Below, piece by piece: positions 35,001-44,222 of a stretch of 64,000 nucleotides of DNA. The position numbers were made by a program, and so were the translations under genes. The DNA is taken from contig NZ_CP130630.1 in assembly GCF_030551255.1 (NCBI RefSeq), forward strand, positions 9,795,001 to 9,859,000, read 5' to 3'. The stretch is from Streptomyces sp. NL15-2K (GTDB taxonomy: Bacteria > Actinomycetota > Actinomycetes > Streptomycetales > Streptomycetaceae). Position 1 is the stretch's first letter. Every line of letters begins with the position of its first letter. Under the pieces are notes generated by a model. It worked only from the letters and a program-made list of their open reading frames with translations. It ran no database searches and was not told the DNA's origin.

Positions 35001-37270
35001 ACCGCGACCTCGTCACGACCCACCCCGGTTCCATCGAGCCGATACTGGCCAGTCTCCACAACCGGCTCGCCGAGAACCTAATGGAGGTTCAGCGGATACC
35101 CGAGGCCATTGCGGCTCAGCACGAAGCCATCACGATCTACCGGCGGCTACCGCAACAGCGCGCGGATCTGGCCGAGAGCTGCCTGGATCTCGGTTCGCTG
35201 CTTGCCGTCCGAGGGGACGTAACCGAGGCGGCGAAACTGCTCGAGGAGGCGGCGGCGCTGTGCGCGGATCTCCGCGCGAATGACCCAGAGTTCGGCAAAC
35301 AGCAATCGGACGCGCTCGCGCTCCTCGGTTCTCTTCCTGTGGGACCGGAGCAGAGGCTGAACGCCGCGGAGCTGGCCGTCGGGCTGAAGCGTGACTTAGC
35401 CGCGGCGGATCAGGCCCCGCTGATCGAGTACGTGGACGCGCTCGTCGCCTTCAGCGCCGCTTTGGGCGATGCCGGCCGGACCGAGGAAGCCCATAGGCGC
35501 GCGGTGCAAGCGGCCGGCCTGGCAAAGGAACTGCCCGAGGAACCCCTCCAGCGCGCTCTGGCGTTAGGAACGGCGTTGAGCCTGGTGGCGCAGTGGGGAT
35601 TGGCGCTCGGCCGGTACGACGAAGCCGTCACAACCGCTCCTGAGGCAATGGAGGCCATCGCCTCAGTGCCGGACACGGAACCCCTCGCGCTGATGACCCG
35701 CGCGGACGTATTGTCCACATTGGCCGCATGCAGGATCGCGGATAGTCGCCCCGAGGAAGCGCTTTCGCTGGCTGGCGAGGCTGGCGACCTGTACGACGGT
35801 TTGATGCGGTCCGGCCACACATTTGCGGGGATCGAGCTGTCGTACGCCATGGCGTTGGTCAGTGTCGGCCAGAGTCACTTGCTGGCCGGGCGGCCTGTGG
35901 AGAGCCTTGAGGCTGCCGTGGCGGCACGCGAGGCAGTCGGACAGTTCCCTGTGGACTCACCGTTGGCCCAGCGGACGATAGCGGTGGCCCAACTGGTTGA
36001 AGGCGGCTGCCTGATGGCCATGAACCGTCCTGCTGAAGCGGTGGATCTGTTGACCGCTGTGGACGAATTGCTCAGCCAGTTCGGCGACGGGGATCGAGGC
36101 TCATACTTGTTGCGCGTCAACGCGATCACTTCCCGTGCCGGCGGCAACCTCGTTCTCGGACAGCCTGACCTGGCGTTCGAACTCACCGGCAGGGCCATGG
36201 ACATGCTGGGCGACCTCGCCGACCACCAAGGCCGACGCGCTGAGGTCGCCCGGGCGTCGACCATCCAGGCCGCAGCCGCGATCCAGCTGGGCGACACGGA
36301 AAGAGCGTACGAAGCCAGTTCGGCAGCGCTCGACATCTATCAGGAGTCACCGCCGAGCACCCTGGCCGAACGCACCCTGCTCGCCATGGCGCTGCATTCG
36401 GCGGCCGCGTCCCACAACGCGCTCGGCAATCTCACCCAAGCGGTCGTGATGTACGAGGAGTCGATCACCGTCTACGGCGAGGTTGTGGAACACAACCCCG
36501 ACGCACTCATCTCCATGGTCGGCGTCCTCGCGGACTACGGCATCCGTCTCTTCAGTCTCGGCGACATCGAAGCGGCGGCAGCGGCGACGGGCGAGGCCAT
36601 TGACGGGATGAGGGCGTCCGGCATGTTGCAGCACGCCCCGGCTGTCGCGCTGTATGCGACTGTTCTGATCACTCACGCACAGTGCCTCATGCAACTCGGG
36701 GAGCCGCTCGGCGACATCGTCAATGAGGCCGTCAGGCTTCTGCGTGGCCTGCCCGAGTCCCGCATGCAACTGGCCCAGGCACTAGGTATTCAGGCGGTCA
36801 GCCGGAACATGGCGGGCGCTCCAGGCGTGATCGAGGCAGCAAATGAGAGCGTTCAGGTGTACCGGGAATTCGACGGCACACCAGGGGTTCCGACCACCAT
36901 GGCCAGCCTCCTGGGCCTCCTCGGGCAGCACCTGGCCATCGCCGGGCGGTTTCCCGAGGCGGTGGACGCCTTACGCGAGTCAGGTGCCCGCTTCGCGGAC
37001 GAGCCAGAGCCCCAGCTCCAACTGGTACTCGAACAAATCGATGTGGAACGGAACCTGACCATCAGCCTGGCCAGCCTCGGCGACTACCCCGAGGCGGTAC
37101 AGCACGCGTCTGTCGCCCTCGACCTGATGCGCCCGCTCGCCGACGAGAATCCCCACCTGGTGCAGTTCATCGTCGAGATGCTGGAAGTGCGGGGTGACCT
37201 TCTCGCCGAGCTCGACCGGCACGACGAAGCCGCGCAGGCCATGGCAGAAGTCCGCCAATGGCAGAACTGA
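32045..37270 (+). CDS. Trypsin-like protease - STAND NTPase - TPR protein, 1741 aa
   Basis: ATG 32045 lies 1 base after the trypco2 stop. Residues 1-200 are a chymotrypsin-fold protease with the triad H36 (VLTAGHVV), D66 (VGVGDAAVL) and S157 (WKGMSGAAL). A P-loop, VAVITGGGGAGKTRLAAEL, lies at 273-291, with a Walker B, TVLVIDYPDR, at about 323-332. From about residue 680 to the end there are roughly 25 TPR-like helical pairs (AAYNLGTCLGRTGERTLARD; EAVQHASVALDLMRPLADEN). This is the layout of a bacterial NLR-type sensor with a protease effector, as in trypsin-containing conflict systems. No signal peptide is present, so it acts in the cytoplasm. It converges on the GHKL-DUF3883 gene 96 bases away. 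Confidence 0.85.
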   Translation: MKRRHRVVEILPRSGETMRVGSGYAIADDLVLTAGHVVAPEGVAVRLLDGTVGHAEVVWLGVGVGDAAVLRVPAAPWRGQPDSGALRWGKVAGEAAVSCRAWGFPKAQAADGARDVELMEGTVNASGALRSERYDVNISRPTLLPLQGNDSGWKGMSGAALFGPGLQLLGVVLADPKMYGSSRLQALPVARLLADDDFRALVGVGLHDLEAVVGRGEVAYLDTYVRAAYLPRRADMSDPELLQAKYGIVPFLGRETEQQQLHDWCVSGNRFSVAVITGGGGAGKTRLAAELCRTMTEEGWQAGFADEDTFDEAGSHIELIWPTVLVIDYPDRMTETVVRLINRLGRARRGPKLRILLVDRAPGGVTDQLTWWRKLDRDTDRLVHRSTRLSVQLEAGRLDLADRQRHATAAWTNFTDGTREMPELDLTHEGYGNPLRLHIAVLQAARGEVHPDADTVVASFLGREERRWVDRLPRYFIADLTDVRAHQAVALATIIAPAQAMAVHLLTALPGLADPVGFAIERRTRITEWLAELFPGGDRIAPLSPDILAEELLARTPALDVLVQGIHDHEACTTNHKAAMLSALRLAVSRDEVRKALRKLLVERLPALIEAAEQDSFLAQQIDTVIPLCVDDDLRAASAAALGNRRHTTDKNLAQLYSSLANLAVTWLGTQPPDLRRPDILTDLVAYQAVLGKVAKSEAEQAWTDYQSLNASPDRLAKAAYNLGTCLGRTGERTLARDWLTKAVQIYSTTDGHAQARIQAWTNLAVARADLGDQRDALKACIAAIKAHGEIPGDNYLLLQTIEPLGFPDRSLLLETIEPLEILVKSPAARSADRRLLGSTPDTYYLPAGTDETWWPVDNYPLATIPLTRLVARLVQGLADRTPDKLRNALIPVLFGRFARQQARYAAMNYSAFLRMLSLELFRQDLPVEAIGPLRESVLLLQRFAPTDPYFRERMAESFDRLALYSWKAERFDDASQYTMDAIAAYRDLVTTHPGSIEPILASLHNRLAENLMEVQRIPEAIAAQHEAITIYRRLPQQRADLAESCLDLGSLLAVRGDVTEAAKLLEEAAALCADLRANDPEFGKQQSDALALLGSLPVGPEQRLNAAELAVGLKRDLAAADQAPLIEYVDALVAFSAALGDAGRTEEAHRRAVQAAGLAKELPEEPLQRALALGTALSLVAQWGLALGRYDEAVTTAPEAMEAIASVPDTEPLALMTRADVLSTLAACRIADSRPEEALSLAGEAGDLYDGLMRSGHTFAGIELSYAMALVSVGQSHLLAGRPVESLEAAVAAREAVGQFPVDSPLAQRTIAVAQLVEGGCLMAMNRPAEAVDLLTAVDELLSQFGDGDRGSYLLRVNAITSRAGGNLVLGQPDLAFELTGRAMDMLGDLADHQGRRAEVARASTIQAAAAIQLGDTERAYEASSAALDIYQESPPSTLAERTLLAMALHSAAASHNALGNLTQAVVMYEESITVYGEVVEHNPDALISMVGVLADYGIRLFSLGDIEAAAAATGEAIDGMRASGMLQHAPAVALYATVLITHAQCLMQLGEPLGDIVNEAVRLLRGLPESRMQLAQALGIQAVSRNMAGAPGVIEAANESVQVYREFDGTPGVPTTMASLLGLLGQHLAIAGRFPEAVDALRESGARFADEPEPQLQLVLEQIDVERNLTISLASLGDYPEAVQHASVALDLMRPLADENPHLVQFIVEMLEVRGDLLAELDRHDEAAQAMAEVRQWQN

Positions 37271-37366
37271 GTGCCCGTGTACAAACCGGTCGGCAGCGGC
37301 GGACAGGACGGTGCGTCGTGGCTCAGGCCCGGTTGGAGGACGTGCACGCCATCGGGACCGTGGGGC

Positions 37367-40300
37367 TCAAAGCCGGTACGAGAAGCGCAGCGCGCCGCCT
37401 TCCTCCCGGTAGCGTCCACGGGCGCGTTTTCCGTAGGGGTTGGGGAGCATGTGGATGTCCATCCGGCCCGGGGCAAGGGCGTGGGTGACCATGAGGAGGC
37501 GCCAGCGGTCGTTGCCCGCGTGTTGCTGCGCCGCGCGTACCTCGCTCTCTCCCAGCTCGAAGCGCCCGCCGTCGCCCTGGGTCGCCTTTACTTCGAACAT
37601 GTAGGGCCGCCGGCCGGAGCCGATCCGGAAGTCGTAGCCGAGGCCGTCGTCGCCGGACGGGCCGGGGAAAGCCTTGCGGCGATTCGCCGACACCCAGCTG
37701 GTCTCGTCCATGCTGTCGGGGTAATGCGCGCACAGCCAGTGGTAGGCGTACCACTCTCCTAGGTATCCGATGGCCTCCCGTTGAGCCGTGGTCAGTCCGT
37801 TGTCCGCGCTGCCGCCATGTCGCCCGCCGCGCGTACGACCGGTGGGGGATGCCCGCCGGGCGCTGGCCAGTGTCTGGGGATCGGTGAAGCGGAGCGGTCC
37901 GGCGGTGACGCCCGGTACCGCGCCCTGTTCCAGGACTCGCTGGAGTTCGCGGGTCAGTGTGGTGAAGTCGCCGTCATACACGTCGAAGTCTCGGCCTCCG
38001 ACGGAGATCGACCGCCGTCGACGCTCCTGCTCGCGGCGCGCGTGCTCGGCCGCGTTGCGTACCCGGTCCAGGTCGGCCTCGGTCAACCCGTGCCGGTCGA
38101 GATCTGCCGTCGGGGGCATCCCGGCGGGCCATTGGCCGAGGGCGGCCAGCCAGGCGACGACATCCACGGGGGCCAGCGGGCGGAAGTCCAGCGCCCCCGC
38201 CGCTTCCAGCCGTGCGGTGACATCGTCGGCGGGCTCGGCTCCGGCCAGTGCCGGTGGCAGCGGGTGCCGGGCGGCCTTGACCAGGACCGCGAGGTCGGCG
38301 GCCAAGTCGGTGACCGTACGGAGGTTCGCGCTGCGGACCTGGTCGAGGGCGGGCAGGCGGTCGCCCGCGCGGGGCGCCGGGCGGCCCAGTTCCCGTGTCA
38401 GCTCCTCCTCGATGTGCCTCTCCAGGCGCCCGGTGTCGGCCGTATCCAGGGTGCAGGCCCACGCCGCAGGTACGGTGATCCAGTCCAGGGTGCGCAGTGA
38501 CGGCCAGTGCGGCATCGGGCGCCGCGCGTCGAAATTGTTTAGTGCCGCCCAGCGCAGCCGGTTCACGAGTTCCTTCCTGTGGAGGTCCAGGTGGGCGTGG
38601 AGTGCCTCTTCGTGCTCGTCCGCGTGGCTGATCGGCTCCATCGGCGGTGTCATGGCGCGCAGGGTGTCGTTCAGCTCGGCGAAGCCGATGCCCAGGCCGC
38701 GCCGCAGCTCGTCCGTGCTGCGGGCCGCACGGGCTTGGGCTATGAACTCGGATACGGAAAGCGGGAGTTGAGCGGCGTGCGTCTCAAGGTCGGCCTGGAG
38801 CTCCCGGGTGTCGCCCGGTGGCGGCAGGAGGAGAGCGTTCGCTGTCGTTGCGCCCAGTAGGTGGACGAGGAAGGGGCGGCAGCGCTCCAGAACCACGCCG
38901 ATGGCCCCGTCGATACGCCGACTCGTCTCCTCGATCTGGTGGACGGTGACTTCCAGGGCATCGGCGAGCTCGTCCTGGCCGGGGTCGCGTAGGTTGGCGT
39001 GGCGGGCGGCGAGGACGTGGGTGGCCAGGCGGAGCCGGAAGCCGAACTCGCGCCTTTTCAACAACTCGGCCGTCGCCTCCACAATGCGGGTCGTCTCGGG
39101 CCAGCTCGGTTCGGACTCCGGGGCGAGGAGAAGGGGGTGCTTCGGATCGGGCAGCGGCAGCACTCCGCCGAGGCGGGCCGGCAAGATCACGGGCTGGCCG
39201 TCCAGCTCGATTTCCCACGAGCGGTAGCGGTGCAGATGCACGCTCATTACCGCAGATGTCAGCTCGCTCAGCTCCGCCTCGCTCGCCCGGGGGCCCTGCG
39301 CCAGGTGATCGGCAAGAACACCCACCGCCAGTGCGAGCCAGGGCATTTGATTGACCAGCGGCTCTCCCATGGTGACGGGGTCTACGTGCTCGCCGTCCAC
39401 GGTCGCGGTGAACGTCACGTCGTCGGCGTGACGGACAGTCTCGGGACGGCCGGGTGCCAGCAGCCCGGCAGCCTTCGCCGAGACACCGGGTACGACGAGC
39501 AAGGGGCACGCCATCTCGCGCACCAGCAGTGCGGTCAGGCCATCCCGCTCGTCGCTGATGTAGAGCACGGTCTTCCCGTCATCCAGGGCGGACAACGGCA
39601 TGCCGATCAGCCGTTCCCCGGACTCGACGAGCAGAGTGGTGCCTCTGGGCAGTGCAGGGCGTGGCTGCTGTATGAGGTGCTTCCAGGCGCGTTCGTTGGC
39701 GCGCTGCGCGGCAGGCCGGTGCTCGGCCCTCAGCGCGCCTTCCGCCGCGAGCTGCCCCAGAGCGGCAAGGGTGCGAGCACTATCGCGGGGGTCGTCCCAG
39801 GTCGGCAGCCGCATCTCTCGCAGCCGGTCACGGGCCTTGTCCCGCTCCAGCAGATGGCGCACTCGGTGGTCGACGGTTGGCGCATATGCGGGCTCCTCCT
39901 CCAGCCCAGGCGGGCAGTGCCACGCGTCGGCCGGCCGGACGAATCTGACGGCGCGGTCACGCCCCCGCACCGGAAGCCACGGCTGCTCCCTGACAAAGGC
40001 GGCGAGAGGGGTCAGGGCCCGTTCCCGGTCCGGGCTTCGGCTCCCAGCGCTGGTCCAGGTGCTGGTGAAGTGTTCCTCGCTCCAGTGCGCCAGTCCATGC
40101 AGAACCAGGCGCGCGTAGGCCAGCCGGGCGCTGTGGCCGAGCCGTTCGACGACGTCCTGACCGGGAAGCTGGTAGGCGGGGGAACCTCGGTAGGGTGTCC
40201 GAGGGTAAGAAGCATTGGACCACGTACGGTCGACGTGCGGCTCCCACTGCTCCTGCACCGTGGAGGACACCCTCGCCATGCGGACCAACTGCCAGGTGGT

Positions 40301-42760
40301 GAGCTCCTGACCGTCCGCCCAAGTCCGGGCATCCGGGGATGAAATCGGCACGAGTCCGTCGGCCACCCCTGACTCCGTCAGGAATGCCCGCCACTCGTCC
40401 GGGGTCTCGCCCCGCTTCACGAATTCATCCGGCGCGGCGATGAGATGTTCAGCGATCGCCTTGAGGCTCTTTGACACGTCTTGCCCAGCAGCGACCACGG
40501 TTGACAGGTCCTCGCCGATGGAGTCACGACCCCAGCCCTTGCCGAATACACCGTCGCTCGCCTTGATCAGCCTGCCGTCCACGGACGGTATGTACAGCCC
40601 CAGCGACGACACCGTCGTTCCGCCCAACGAGCGCCGCGGCTGCCACAGTCGGAAGACGAACCGCAGGGTCTGGAGCCGGAGTCGATGATCGGTGCTCGTA
40701 CCGAGCGCTTGCCGGACGTGGTCCAGCAGGCCCTTCATGTCGAACGGCCGGACAAGCCCCGCTTCCTCGAGAAAAGTACGGGCGGGCAGCCTCCGCCCAC
40801 GCTTGCTGTGGTCGTTCCAGACCAGCCCGGGATGCAGGGAGAAGAGCCGCTTGCCGAGCAGGGCGGGGATGGACGGCGCCTCTGCGAGGTTCATTTCCGC
40901 ACGCACTGGTTGGAAGAATGCCTCACGCCAGGCGCCCCGACCGCTCGCCTTGCGCGGTGAACCAGCCCTCCTCGCAGGGTGGTTGGCGTGGCGCAGCGTT
41001 CCGTCTTCCGCGAGCAGTAGCTTCCTGCCGCGCAGGACGTGCCCGTCGTCTTGGAAGAGCACGGCCAGATCCTCGTACAGCTGGCTCCACTGGTCGGGGG
41101 CGGCGTCGGGACGGAGAGAGCGTGCGGCAGGGGTCGAAGGAGCGGGATGAGAAGTCGGACGGGGAAGGGTTGCGACGATCCGCTCCACATGCCCGGCGAG
41201 TGTCTCCCGGGCGGGCTCCAATGGGCATGCGAGCGATTTGCACGTTGTCGCCAGTCGATGCAGGCGTTCGCCACCGGCGTCCGGGTCCGCCACCACGACT
41301 CCTGCAGCGTGGGCGCGGTGTGCTGTGAGGACGGTCAGCTCTGGGTCCGGCCAGAGGATCGCGACCCGGGGCGAGGCCCAGGCCGCCTCCTGCTGGGCGT
41401 CATCGGTGGCGAGAACAGGCACGAGTGGTATGTCGGCGAGATCGTTGCCGTGTACTCGCCACGCTGCCGCGCGCAGCAGCTCGGCTGAGCCTTTGCCGCT
41501 CTCCCAACTCACGAGGTCCACGGCCAGCCGTCCCAATTCGGCCTGTGGCACAGCGCGCAGCATTGCCGCAGCCGCAAGGCAGGTCTCGGCGACGGCGTCG
41601 AACAGCAGCGTATTGAGGGGGTTTTCAGAGGGCAGGTCGGTGCGGTCGATCTTGGTGAAGAAGGGGGCGTTCACATGGCCGGGGAACGGCGCCGTCAGAT
41701 CCTCGCCCATCGGCAAGAAAGTGTAGATCTGCCCCCGTCGCGGCCGGCGCACGGCGGGCAGCGGAACGGCGACCTCCACGGCGGCGGACGAGGCCCATTG
41801 CTGCCAGGTGTTGTCGAGGAGCCCGAGGCCCACGGCCTCCTCGAGCGCGCTGTTCAGGCGCTCCTTCTCTACGCTGCCCCGGGCCACGAGAAACGTTCCA
41901 GACGGCCCCAGATCCACGGTCGTGCAGGAGACAGGGAAACGGTCTCCCGCCCCGTCCGCCGTGGTGAATCGCTCCTCGGACCGGGTCAGTTCCCGCAGCT
42001 CATCTGCCTCGCCACCGGCGGCCCGTCGCTCCAGCGTCAGGCTCGCGAGTCGGTCGAGGAACAGCATCACCGGTGCCTTCGCCTCCGCGAGCTCGCGAAG
42101 CCGCAGCCGGACTTCGGCCTGGGCAGCCTCATTGAGCAGAGGCAGTCGCACGACAGTCACGTGCCCTTCGACGGCGAGCTCTCGACAGGTCGTCGGCACC
42201 TCGTCCAGCGGCAAGGGCACCTGGAGAGGCGGAAACTCAGCGGCCACCTCGTGGGCGCTGGGCTCGTCGCCCAAGAATGCCTCCACATCGCCCTTGTGCG
42301 CGAACCGGAAGCAGTACCCGTCCAGTTCAGGACCGTGCGGGCCATCAGGATCGGCGCTGTAGATCTCTGGCGCGTCGCTGATCAGCAGGACGCTTCGGAA
42401 CCCGACGCCCTTGTTCCCGATCCCCTCCCCGACCGCCTTGGAGCTCTGCGCCAGCTCGCAGACCTTCTCGACGTTCCTCCACGTAAAGGGCGTGCCGCCA
42501 TTGGCGACGTACAACGTCCCCCACTCGCCCTCTTCCTCATCCAGCAGCACATGCACCCGGCCGTCGCGACAGCCCCTCGGGTGTGCGTCATAGCCGTTCT
42601 GCAGCAGCTCGAAGAGCGAACGCCCGGCGTACTCCCGCGCACTCGTGTATGACACGGCATTCACCTGCCGAGCAAGCCGCCGCACCTGCGCCGACCGCGC
42701 CCCCTCCAATACGGATCGCCCGAACTCTCGTAGCTGCTCCGCACGGTCGATACCCGCCAT
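37367..42760 (-). CDS. GHKL ATPase (sacsin-like) with C-terminal DUF3883 nuclease-like domain, 1797 aa
   Basis: ATG 42760 with GAGAGGGGA upstream. The N-terminus is an HSP90/sacsin-like ATPase: N55 in LFELLQNGYDAHP, VANGGTPFTWRNVEK and the GNKGVGFRSVL loop at about 115-125. A very long middle region without known motifs follows. The C-terminal about 110 residues are DUF3883: IGYLGEWYAYHWL, GYDFRIGS and YMFEVKATQGDGG, giving the D...ExK of a PD-(D/E)XK fold. Proteins of this layout are frequent in defence islands, where an ATP-gated sensor is thought to control a nuclease; the specific system name is not certain. No partner gene is obvious. No frameshift is seen over 5.4 kb. Confidence 0.82.
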   Translation of the reverse strand: MAGIDRAEQLREFGRSVLEGARSAQVRRLARQVNAVSYTSAREYAGRSLFELLQNGYDAHPRGCRDGRVHVLLDEEEGEWGTLYVANGGTPFTWRNVEKVCELAQSSKAVGEGIGNKGVGFRSVLLISDAPEIYSADPDGPHGPELDGYCFRFAHKGDVEAFLGDEPSAHEVAAEFPPLQVPLPLDEVPTTCRELAVEGHVTVVRLPLLNEAAQAEVRLRLRELAEAKAPVMLFLDRLASLTLERRAAGGEADELRELTRSEERFTTADGAGDRFPVSCTTVDLGPSGTFLVARGSVEKERLNSALEEAVGLGLLDNTWQQWASSAAVEVAVPLPAVRRPRRGQIYTFLPMGEDLTAPFPGHVNAPFFTKIDRTDLPSENPLNTLLFDAVAETCLAAAAMLRAVPQAELGRLAVDLVSWESGKGSAELLRAAAWRVHGNDLADIPLVPVLATDDAQQEAAWASPRVAILWPDPELTVLTAHRAHAAGVVVADPDAGGERLHRLATTCKSLACPLEPARETLAGHVERIVATLPRPTSHPAPSTPAARSLRPDAAPDQWSQLYEDLAVLFQDDGHVLRGRKLLLAEDGTLRHANHPARRAGSPRKASGRGAWREAFFQPVRAEMNLAEAPSIPALLGKRLFSLHPGLVWNDHSKRGRRLPARTFLEEAGLVRPFDMKGLLDHVRQALGTSTDHRLRLQTLRFVFRLWQPRRSLGGTTVSSLGLYIPSVDGRLIKASDGVFGKGWGRDSIGEDLSTVVAAGQDVSKSLKAIAEHLIAAPDEFVKRGETPDEWRAFLTESGVADGLVPISSPDARTWADGQELTTWQLVRMARVSSTVQEQWEPHVDRTWSNASYPRTPYRGSPAYQLPGQDVVERLGHSARLAYARLVLHGLAHWSEEHFTSTWTSAGSRSPDRERALTPLAAFVREQPWLPVRGRDRAVRFVRPADAWHCPPGLEEEPAYAPTVDHRVRHLLERDKARDRLREMRLPTWDDPRDSARTLAALGQLAAEGALRAEHRPAAQRANERAWKHLIQQPRPALPRGTTLLVESGERLIGMPLSALDDGKTVLYISDERDGLTALLVREMACPLLVVPGVSAKAAGLLAPGRPETVRHADDVTFTATVDGEHVDPVTMGEPLVNQMPWLALAVGVLADHLAQGPRASEAELSELTSAVMSVHLHRYRSWEIELDGQPVILPARLGGVLPLPDPKHPLLLAPESEPSWPETTRIVEATAELLKRREFGFRLRLATHVLAARHANLRDPGQDELADALEVTVHQIEETSRRIDGAIGVVLERCRPFLVHLLGATTANALLLPPPGDTRELQADLETHAAQLPLSVSEFIAQARAARSTDELRRGLGIGFAELNDTLRAMTPPMEPISHADEHEEALHAHLDLHRKELVNRLRWAALNNFDARRPMPHWPSLRTLDWITVPAAWACTLDTADTGRLERHIEEELTRELGRPAPRAGDRLPALDQVRSANLRTVTDLAADLAVLVKAARHPLPPALAGAEPADDVTARLEAAGALDFRPLAPVDVVAWLAALGQWPAGMPPTADLDRHGLTEADLDRVRNAAEHARREQERRRRSISVGGRDFDVYDGDFTTLTRELQRVLEQGAVPGVTAGPLRFTDPQTLASARRASPTGRTRGGRHGGSADNGLTTAQREAIGYLGEWYAYHWLCAHYPDSMDETSWVSANRRKAFPGPSGDDGLGYDFRIGSGRRPYMFEVKATQGDGGRFELGESEVRAAQQHAGNDRWRLLMVTHALAPGRMDIHMLPNPYGKRARGRYREEGGALRFSYRL

Positions 42761-43034
42761 GGGTCCCCTCTCACCTCAGCGTGGGAGGACGCTATCTCGT
42801 GCCACTGACATTCATAGGGCTGCGGGAAGCAACTCGGGACGCGTGACCTGGAGGCGCAGCCCCCCCCACGCAGGGTGTGCCGGCGCGGGCCCGGTCGTCC
42901 TTGGCACGGCGCGTGGCGCGGTCGGGATGCGGCGAAGGTCGGGCGCGCGGGCCTTGCCACCTCGCGTGAGTCCGAGCGGTCGCGGCGCCGCCCGCCGACA
43001 GCCGCCTGACCATTAGGCTCGGGCTTTCATGAAA

Positions 43035-43310
43035 CGGGTTGTCCGACATGCGGTCAGGACGGCAGAAAGTGCGTCGTAGAGCTGCTGGGCGAGCTTGGCC
43101 TGATCGGAAGTGAGCTTAGCCGGCTCCAGGACCGGCCGGGGGCCCTCGCGGAGGCGAGCCCGTCGTTGGTGTTCGCCACGATCAGCTTGCGCCGGGGTCT
43201 GGCGAGCACGCACAACATCCCGAACATCGCCCGGCCTTCCATGGTGGAGGTGCCGGTGCCCTGCTCGATACCGTCCAGGACTTGCCAGCCTACTGGCTTG
43301 GCTGGACCCA
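43035..43310 (-). pseudogene. Serine resolvase/invertase, C-terminal fragment, frameshifted
   Basis: One frame gives GTGTSTMEGRAMFGMLCVLA then LIVANTNDGLASARA; the next gives EPAKLTSDQAKLAQQLYDAL. In intact small serine recombinases these are contiguous (dimerisation helix E, then the start of the DNA-binding domain). The catalytic N-terminus is absent and a frameshift separates the two parts. Neighbouring bases 42761-43034 and 43311-43468 hold no gene. Confidence 0.75.
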
Positions 43311-43468
43311 CGATCGGCATTCGACCACGCTCGCGCGGAAGCTGGTGGACGTATGCGGGCGGCGCTGCCCAGCCGTGCTGGAAGGCCGGGGGCCGGGCCA
43401 ACGAGAGTGAGTCGGTGTCAGAGGCGTCGCCGATACTCGGATGGTTTATCGGGTGAGAGGGAGTCGGT

Positions 43469-44086
43469 GTGAAGGAGTTGCAGGATGGCATAACCCGCCT
43501 ACTGCCTGACGTGGTCAAGGCGGAGATCGAACCAGAGAGCTGTCCGACCTGGATGCGGCGGCCAGGGCAGATCGAGTGCGCCGGCATGTGGGAGACGGTT
43601 GCGGCGATCTACGGCGCGCTCACCGGGCTGGTCCTGCCGGAACAGGCTCCTTCTCGTGAGCGGCGGAGCCTGGACGTCCTGCTGACCTACGAGAACGGGC
43701 AGCAGCAGATCCTGGAGGTTGACGAGAAGCAGCACTTCACCGCGGCCCGCGCTCTGACGCTTGAGTGCTACCCGACAGGCGTGAAGCTCGGCTTCGACGC
43801 TTCTCGATGGTTGGCCCGCTCGCAGGCTCTGACCGGGCGTGAACCCGGCGGCGGCTTCGGCAAGCCAAAGCCGCCGTTGTTCCCTGGCGAGGGCGGGCGC
43901 CATCGGCAACGCGCCTTCAGGGACGCGCTGGCGGATCTGCTGCCGCCTGTGCACGACTGGCTCCCGACCATCCGGATCAGCGATATGGAGGTCACCGCTA
44001 TCACCGCCGCACCGGATCCGGTCTCGTCGCTCAGGACACTGCTTGGTGAACGCGGCGTATCGGTTGTATGTCTCGCCTCTGAGTGA
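43469..44086 (+). CDS. Unknown protein with nuclease-like motif, 205 aa
   Basis: GTG 43469 follows GAGAGGGAG. The central segment RRSLDVLLTYENGQQQILEVDEKQHF (quoted here in parts: SLDVLLTY, QQILEVDEKQHF) gives D69, E83, D85 and Q88. This resembles the D...ExD/ExK arrangement of PD-(D/E)XK-type folds with a QHF continuation. The rest (LECYPTGVKLGFDASRWLA) supports a conserved alpha/beta domain. No family name is recalled. It lies in a zone of excision/resolution relics and may be element cargo. A nuclease role is inference. Confidence 0.6.
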   Translation: MKELQDGITRLLPDVVKAEIEPESCPTWMRRPGQIECAGMWETVAAIYGALTGLVLPEQAPSRERRSLDVLLTYENGQQQILEVDEKQHFTAARALTLECYPTGVKLGFDASRWLARSQALTGREPGGGFGKPKPPLFPGEGGRHRQRAFRDALADLLPPVHDWLPTIRISDMEVTAITAAPDPVSSLRTLLGERGVSVVCLASE

Positions 44087-44222
44087 GACGGCGTGGCGGC
44101 CCCCGTTCAATGGCAAGAGCGGAGCGTCTGGCCAGCTCATCTGCCGGCCGGGCGCACTGTTGCCGCCTGTAAGACGACGAAGCCCGCCGGAAGGCTCCGG
44201 CAGGGCGTCCGCGCGCGGCGGG

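Noticed and set aside
38999..40342. 447-codon plus-strand frame
   Set aside because: Antisense to the GHKL-DUF3883 gene and without recognisable domains.
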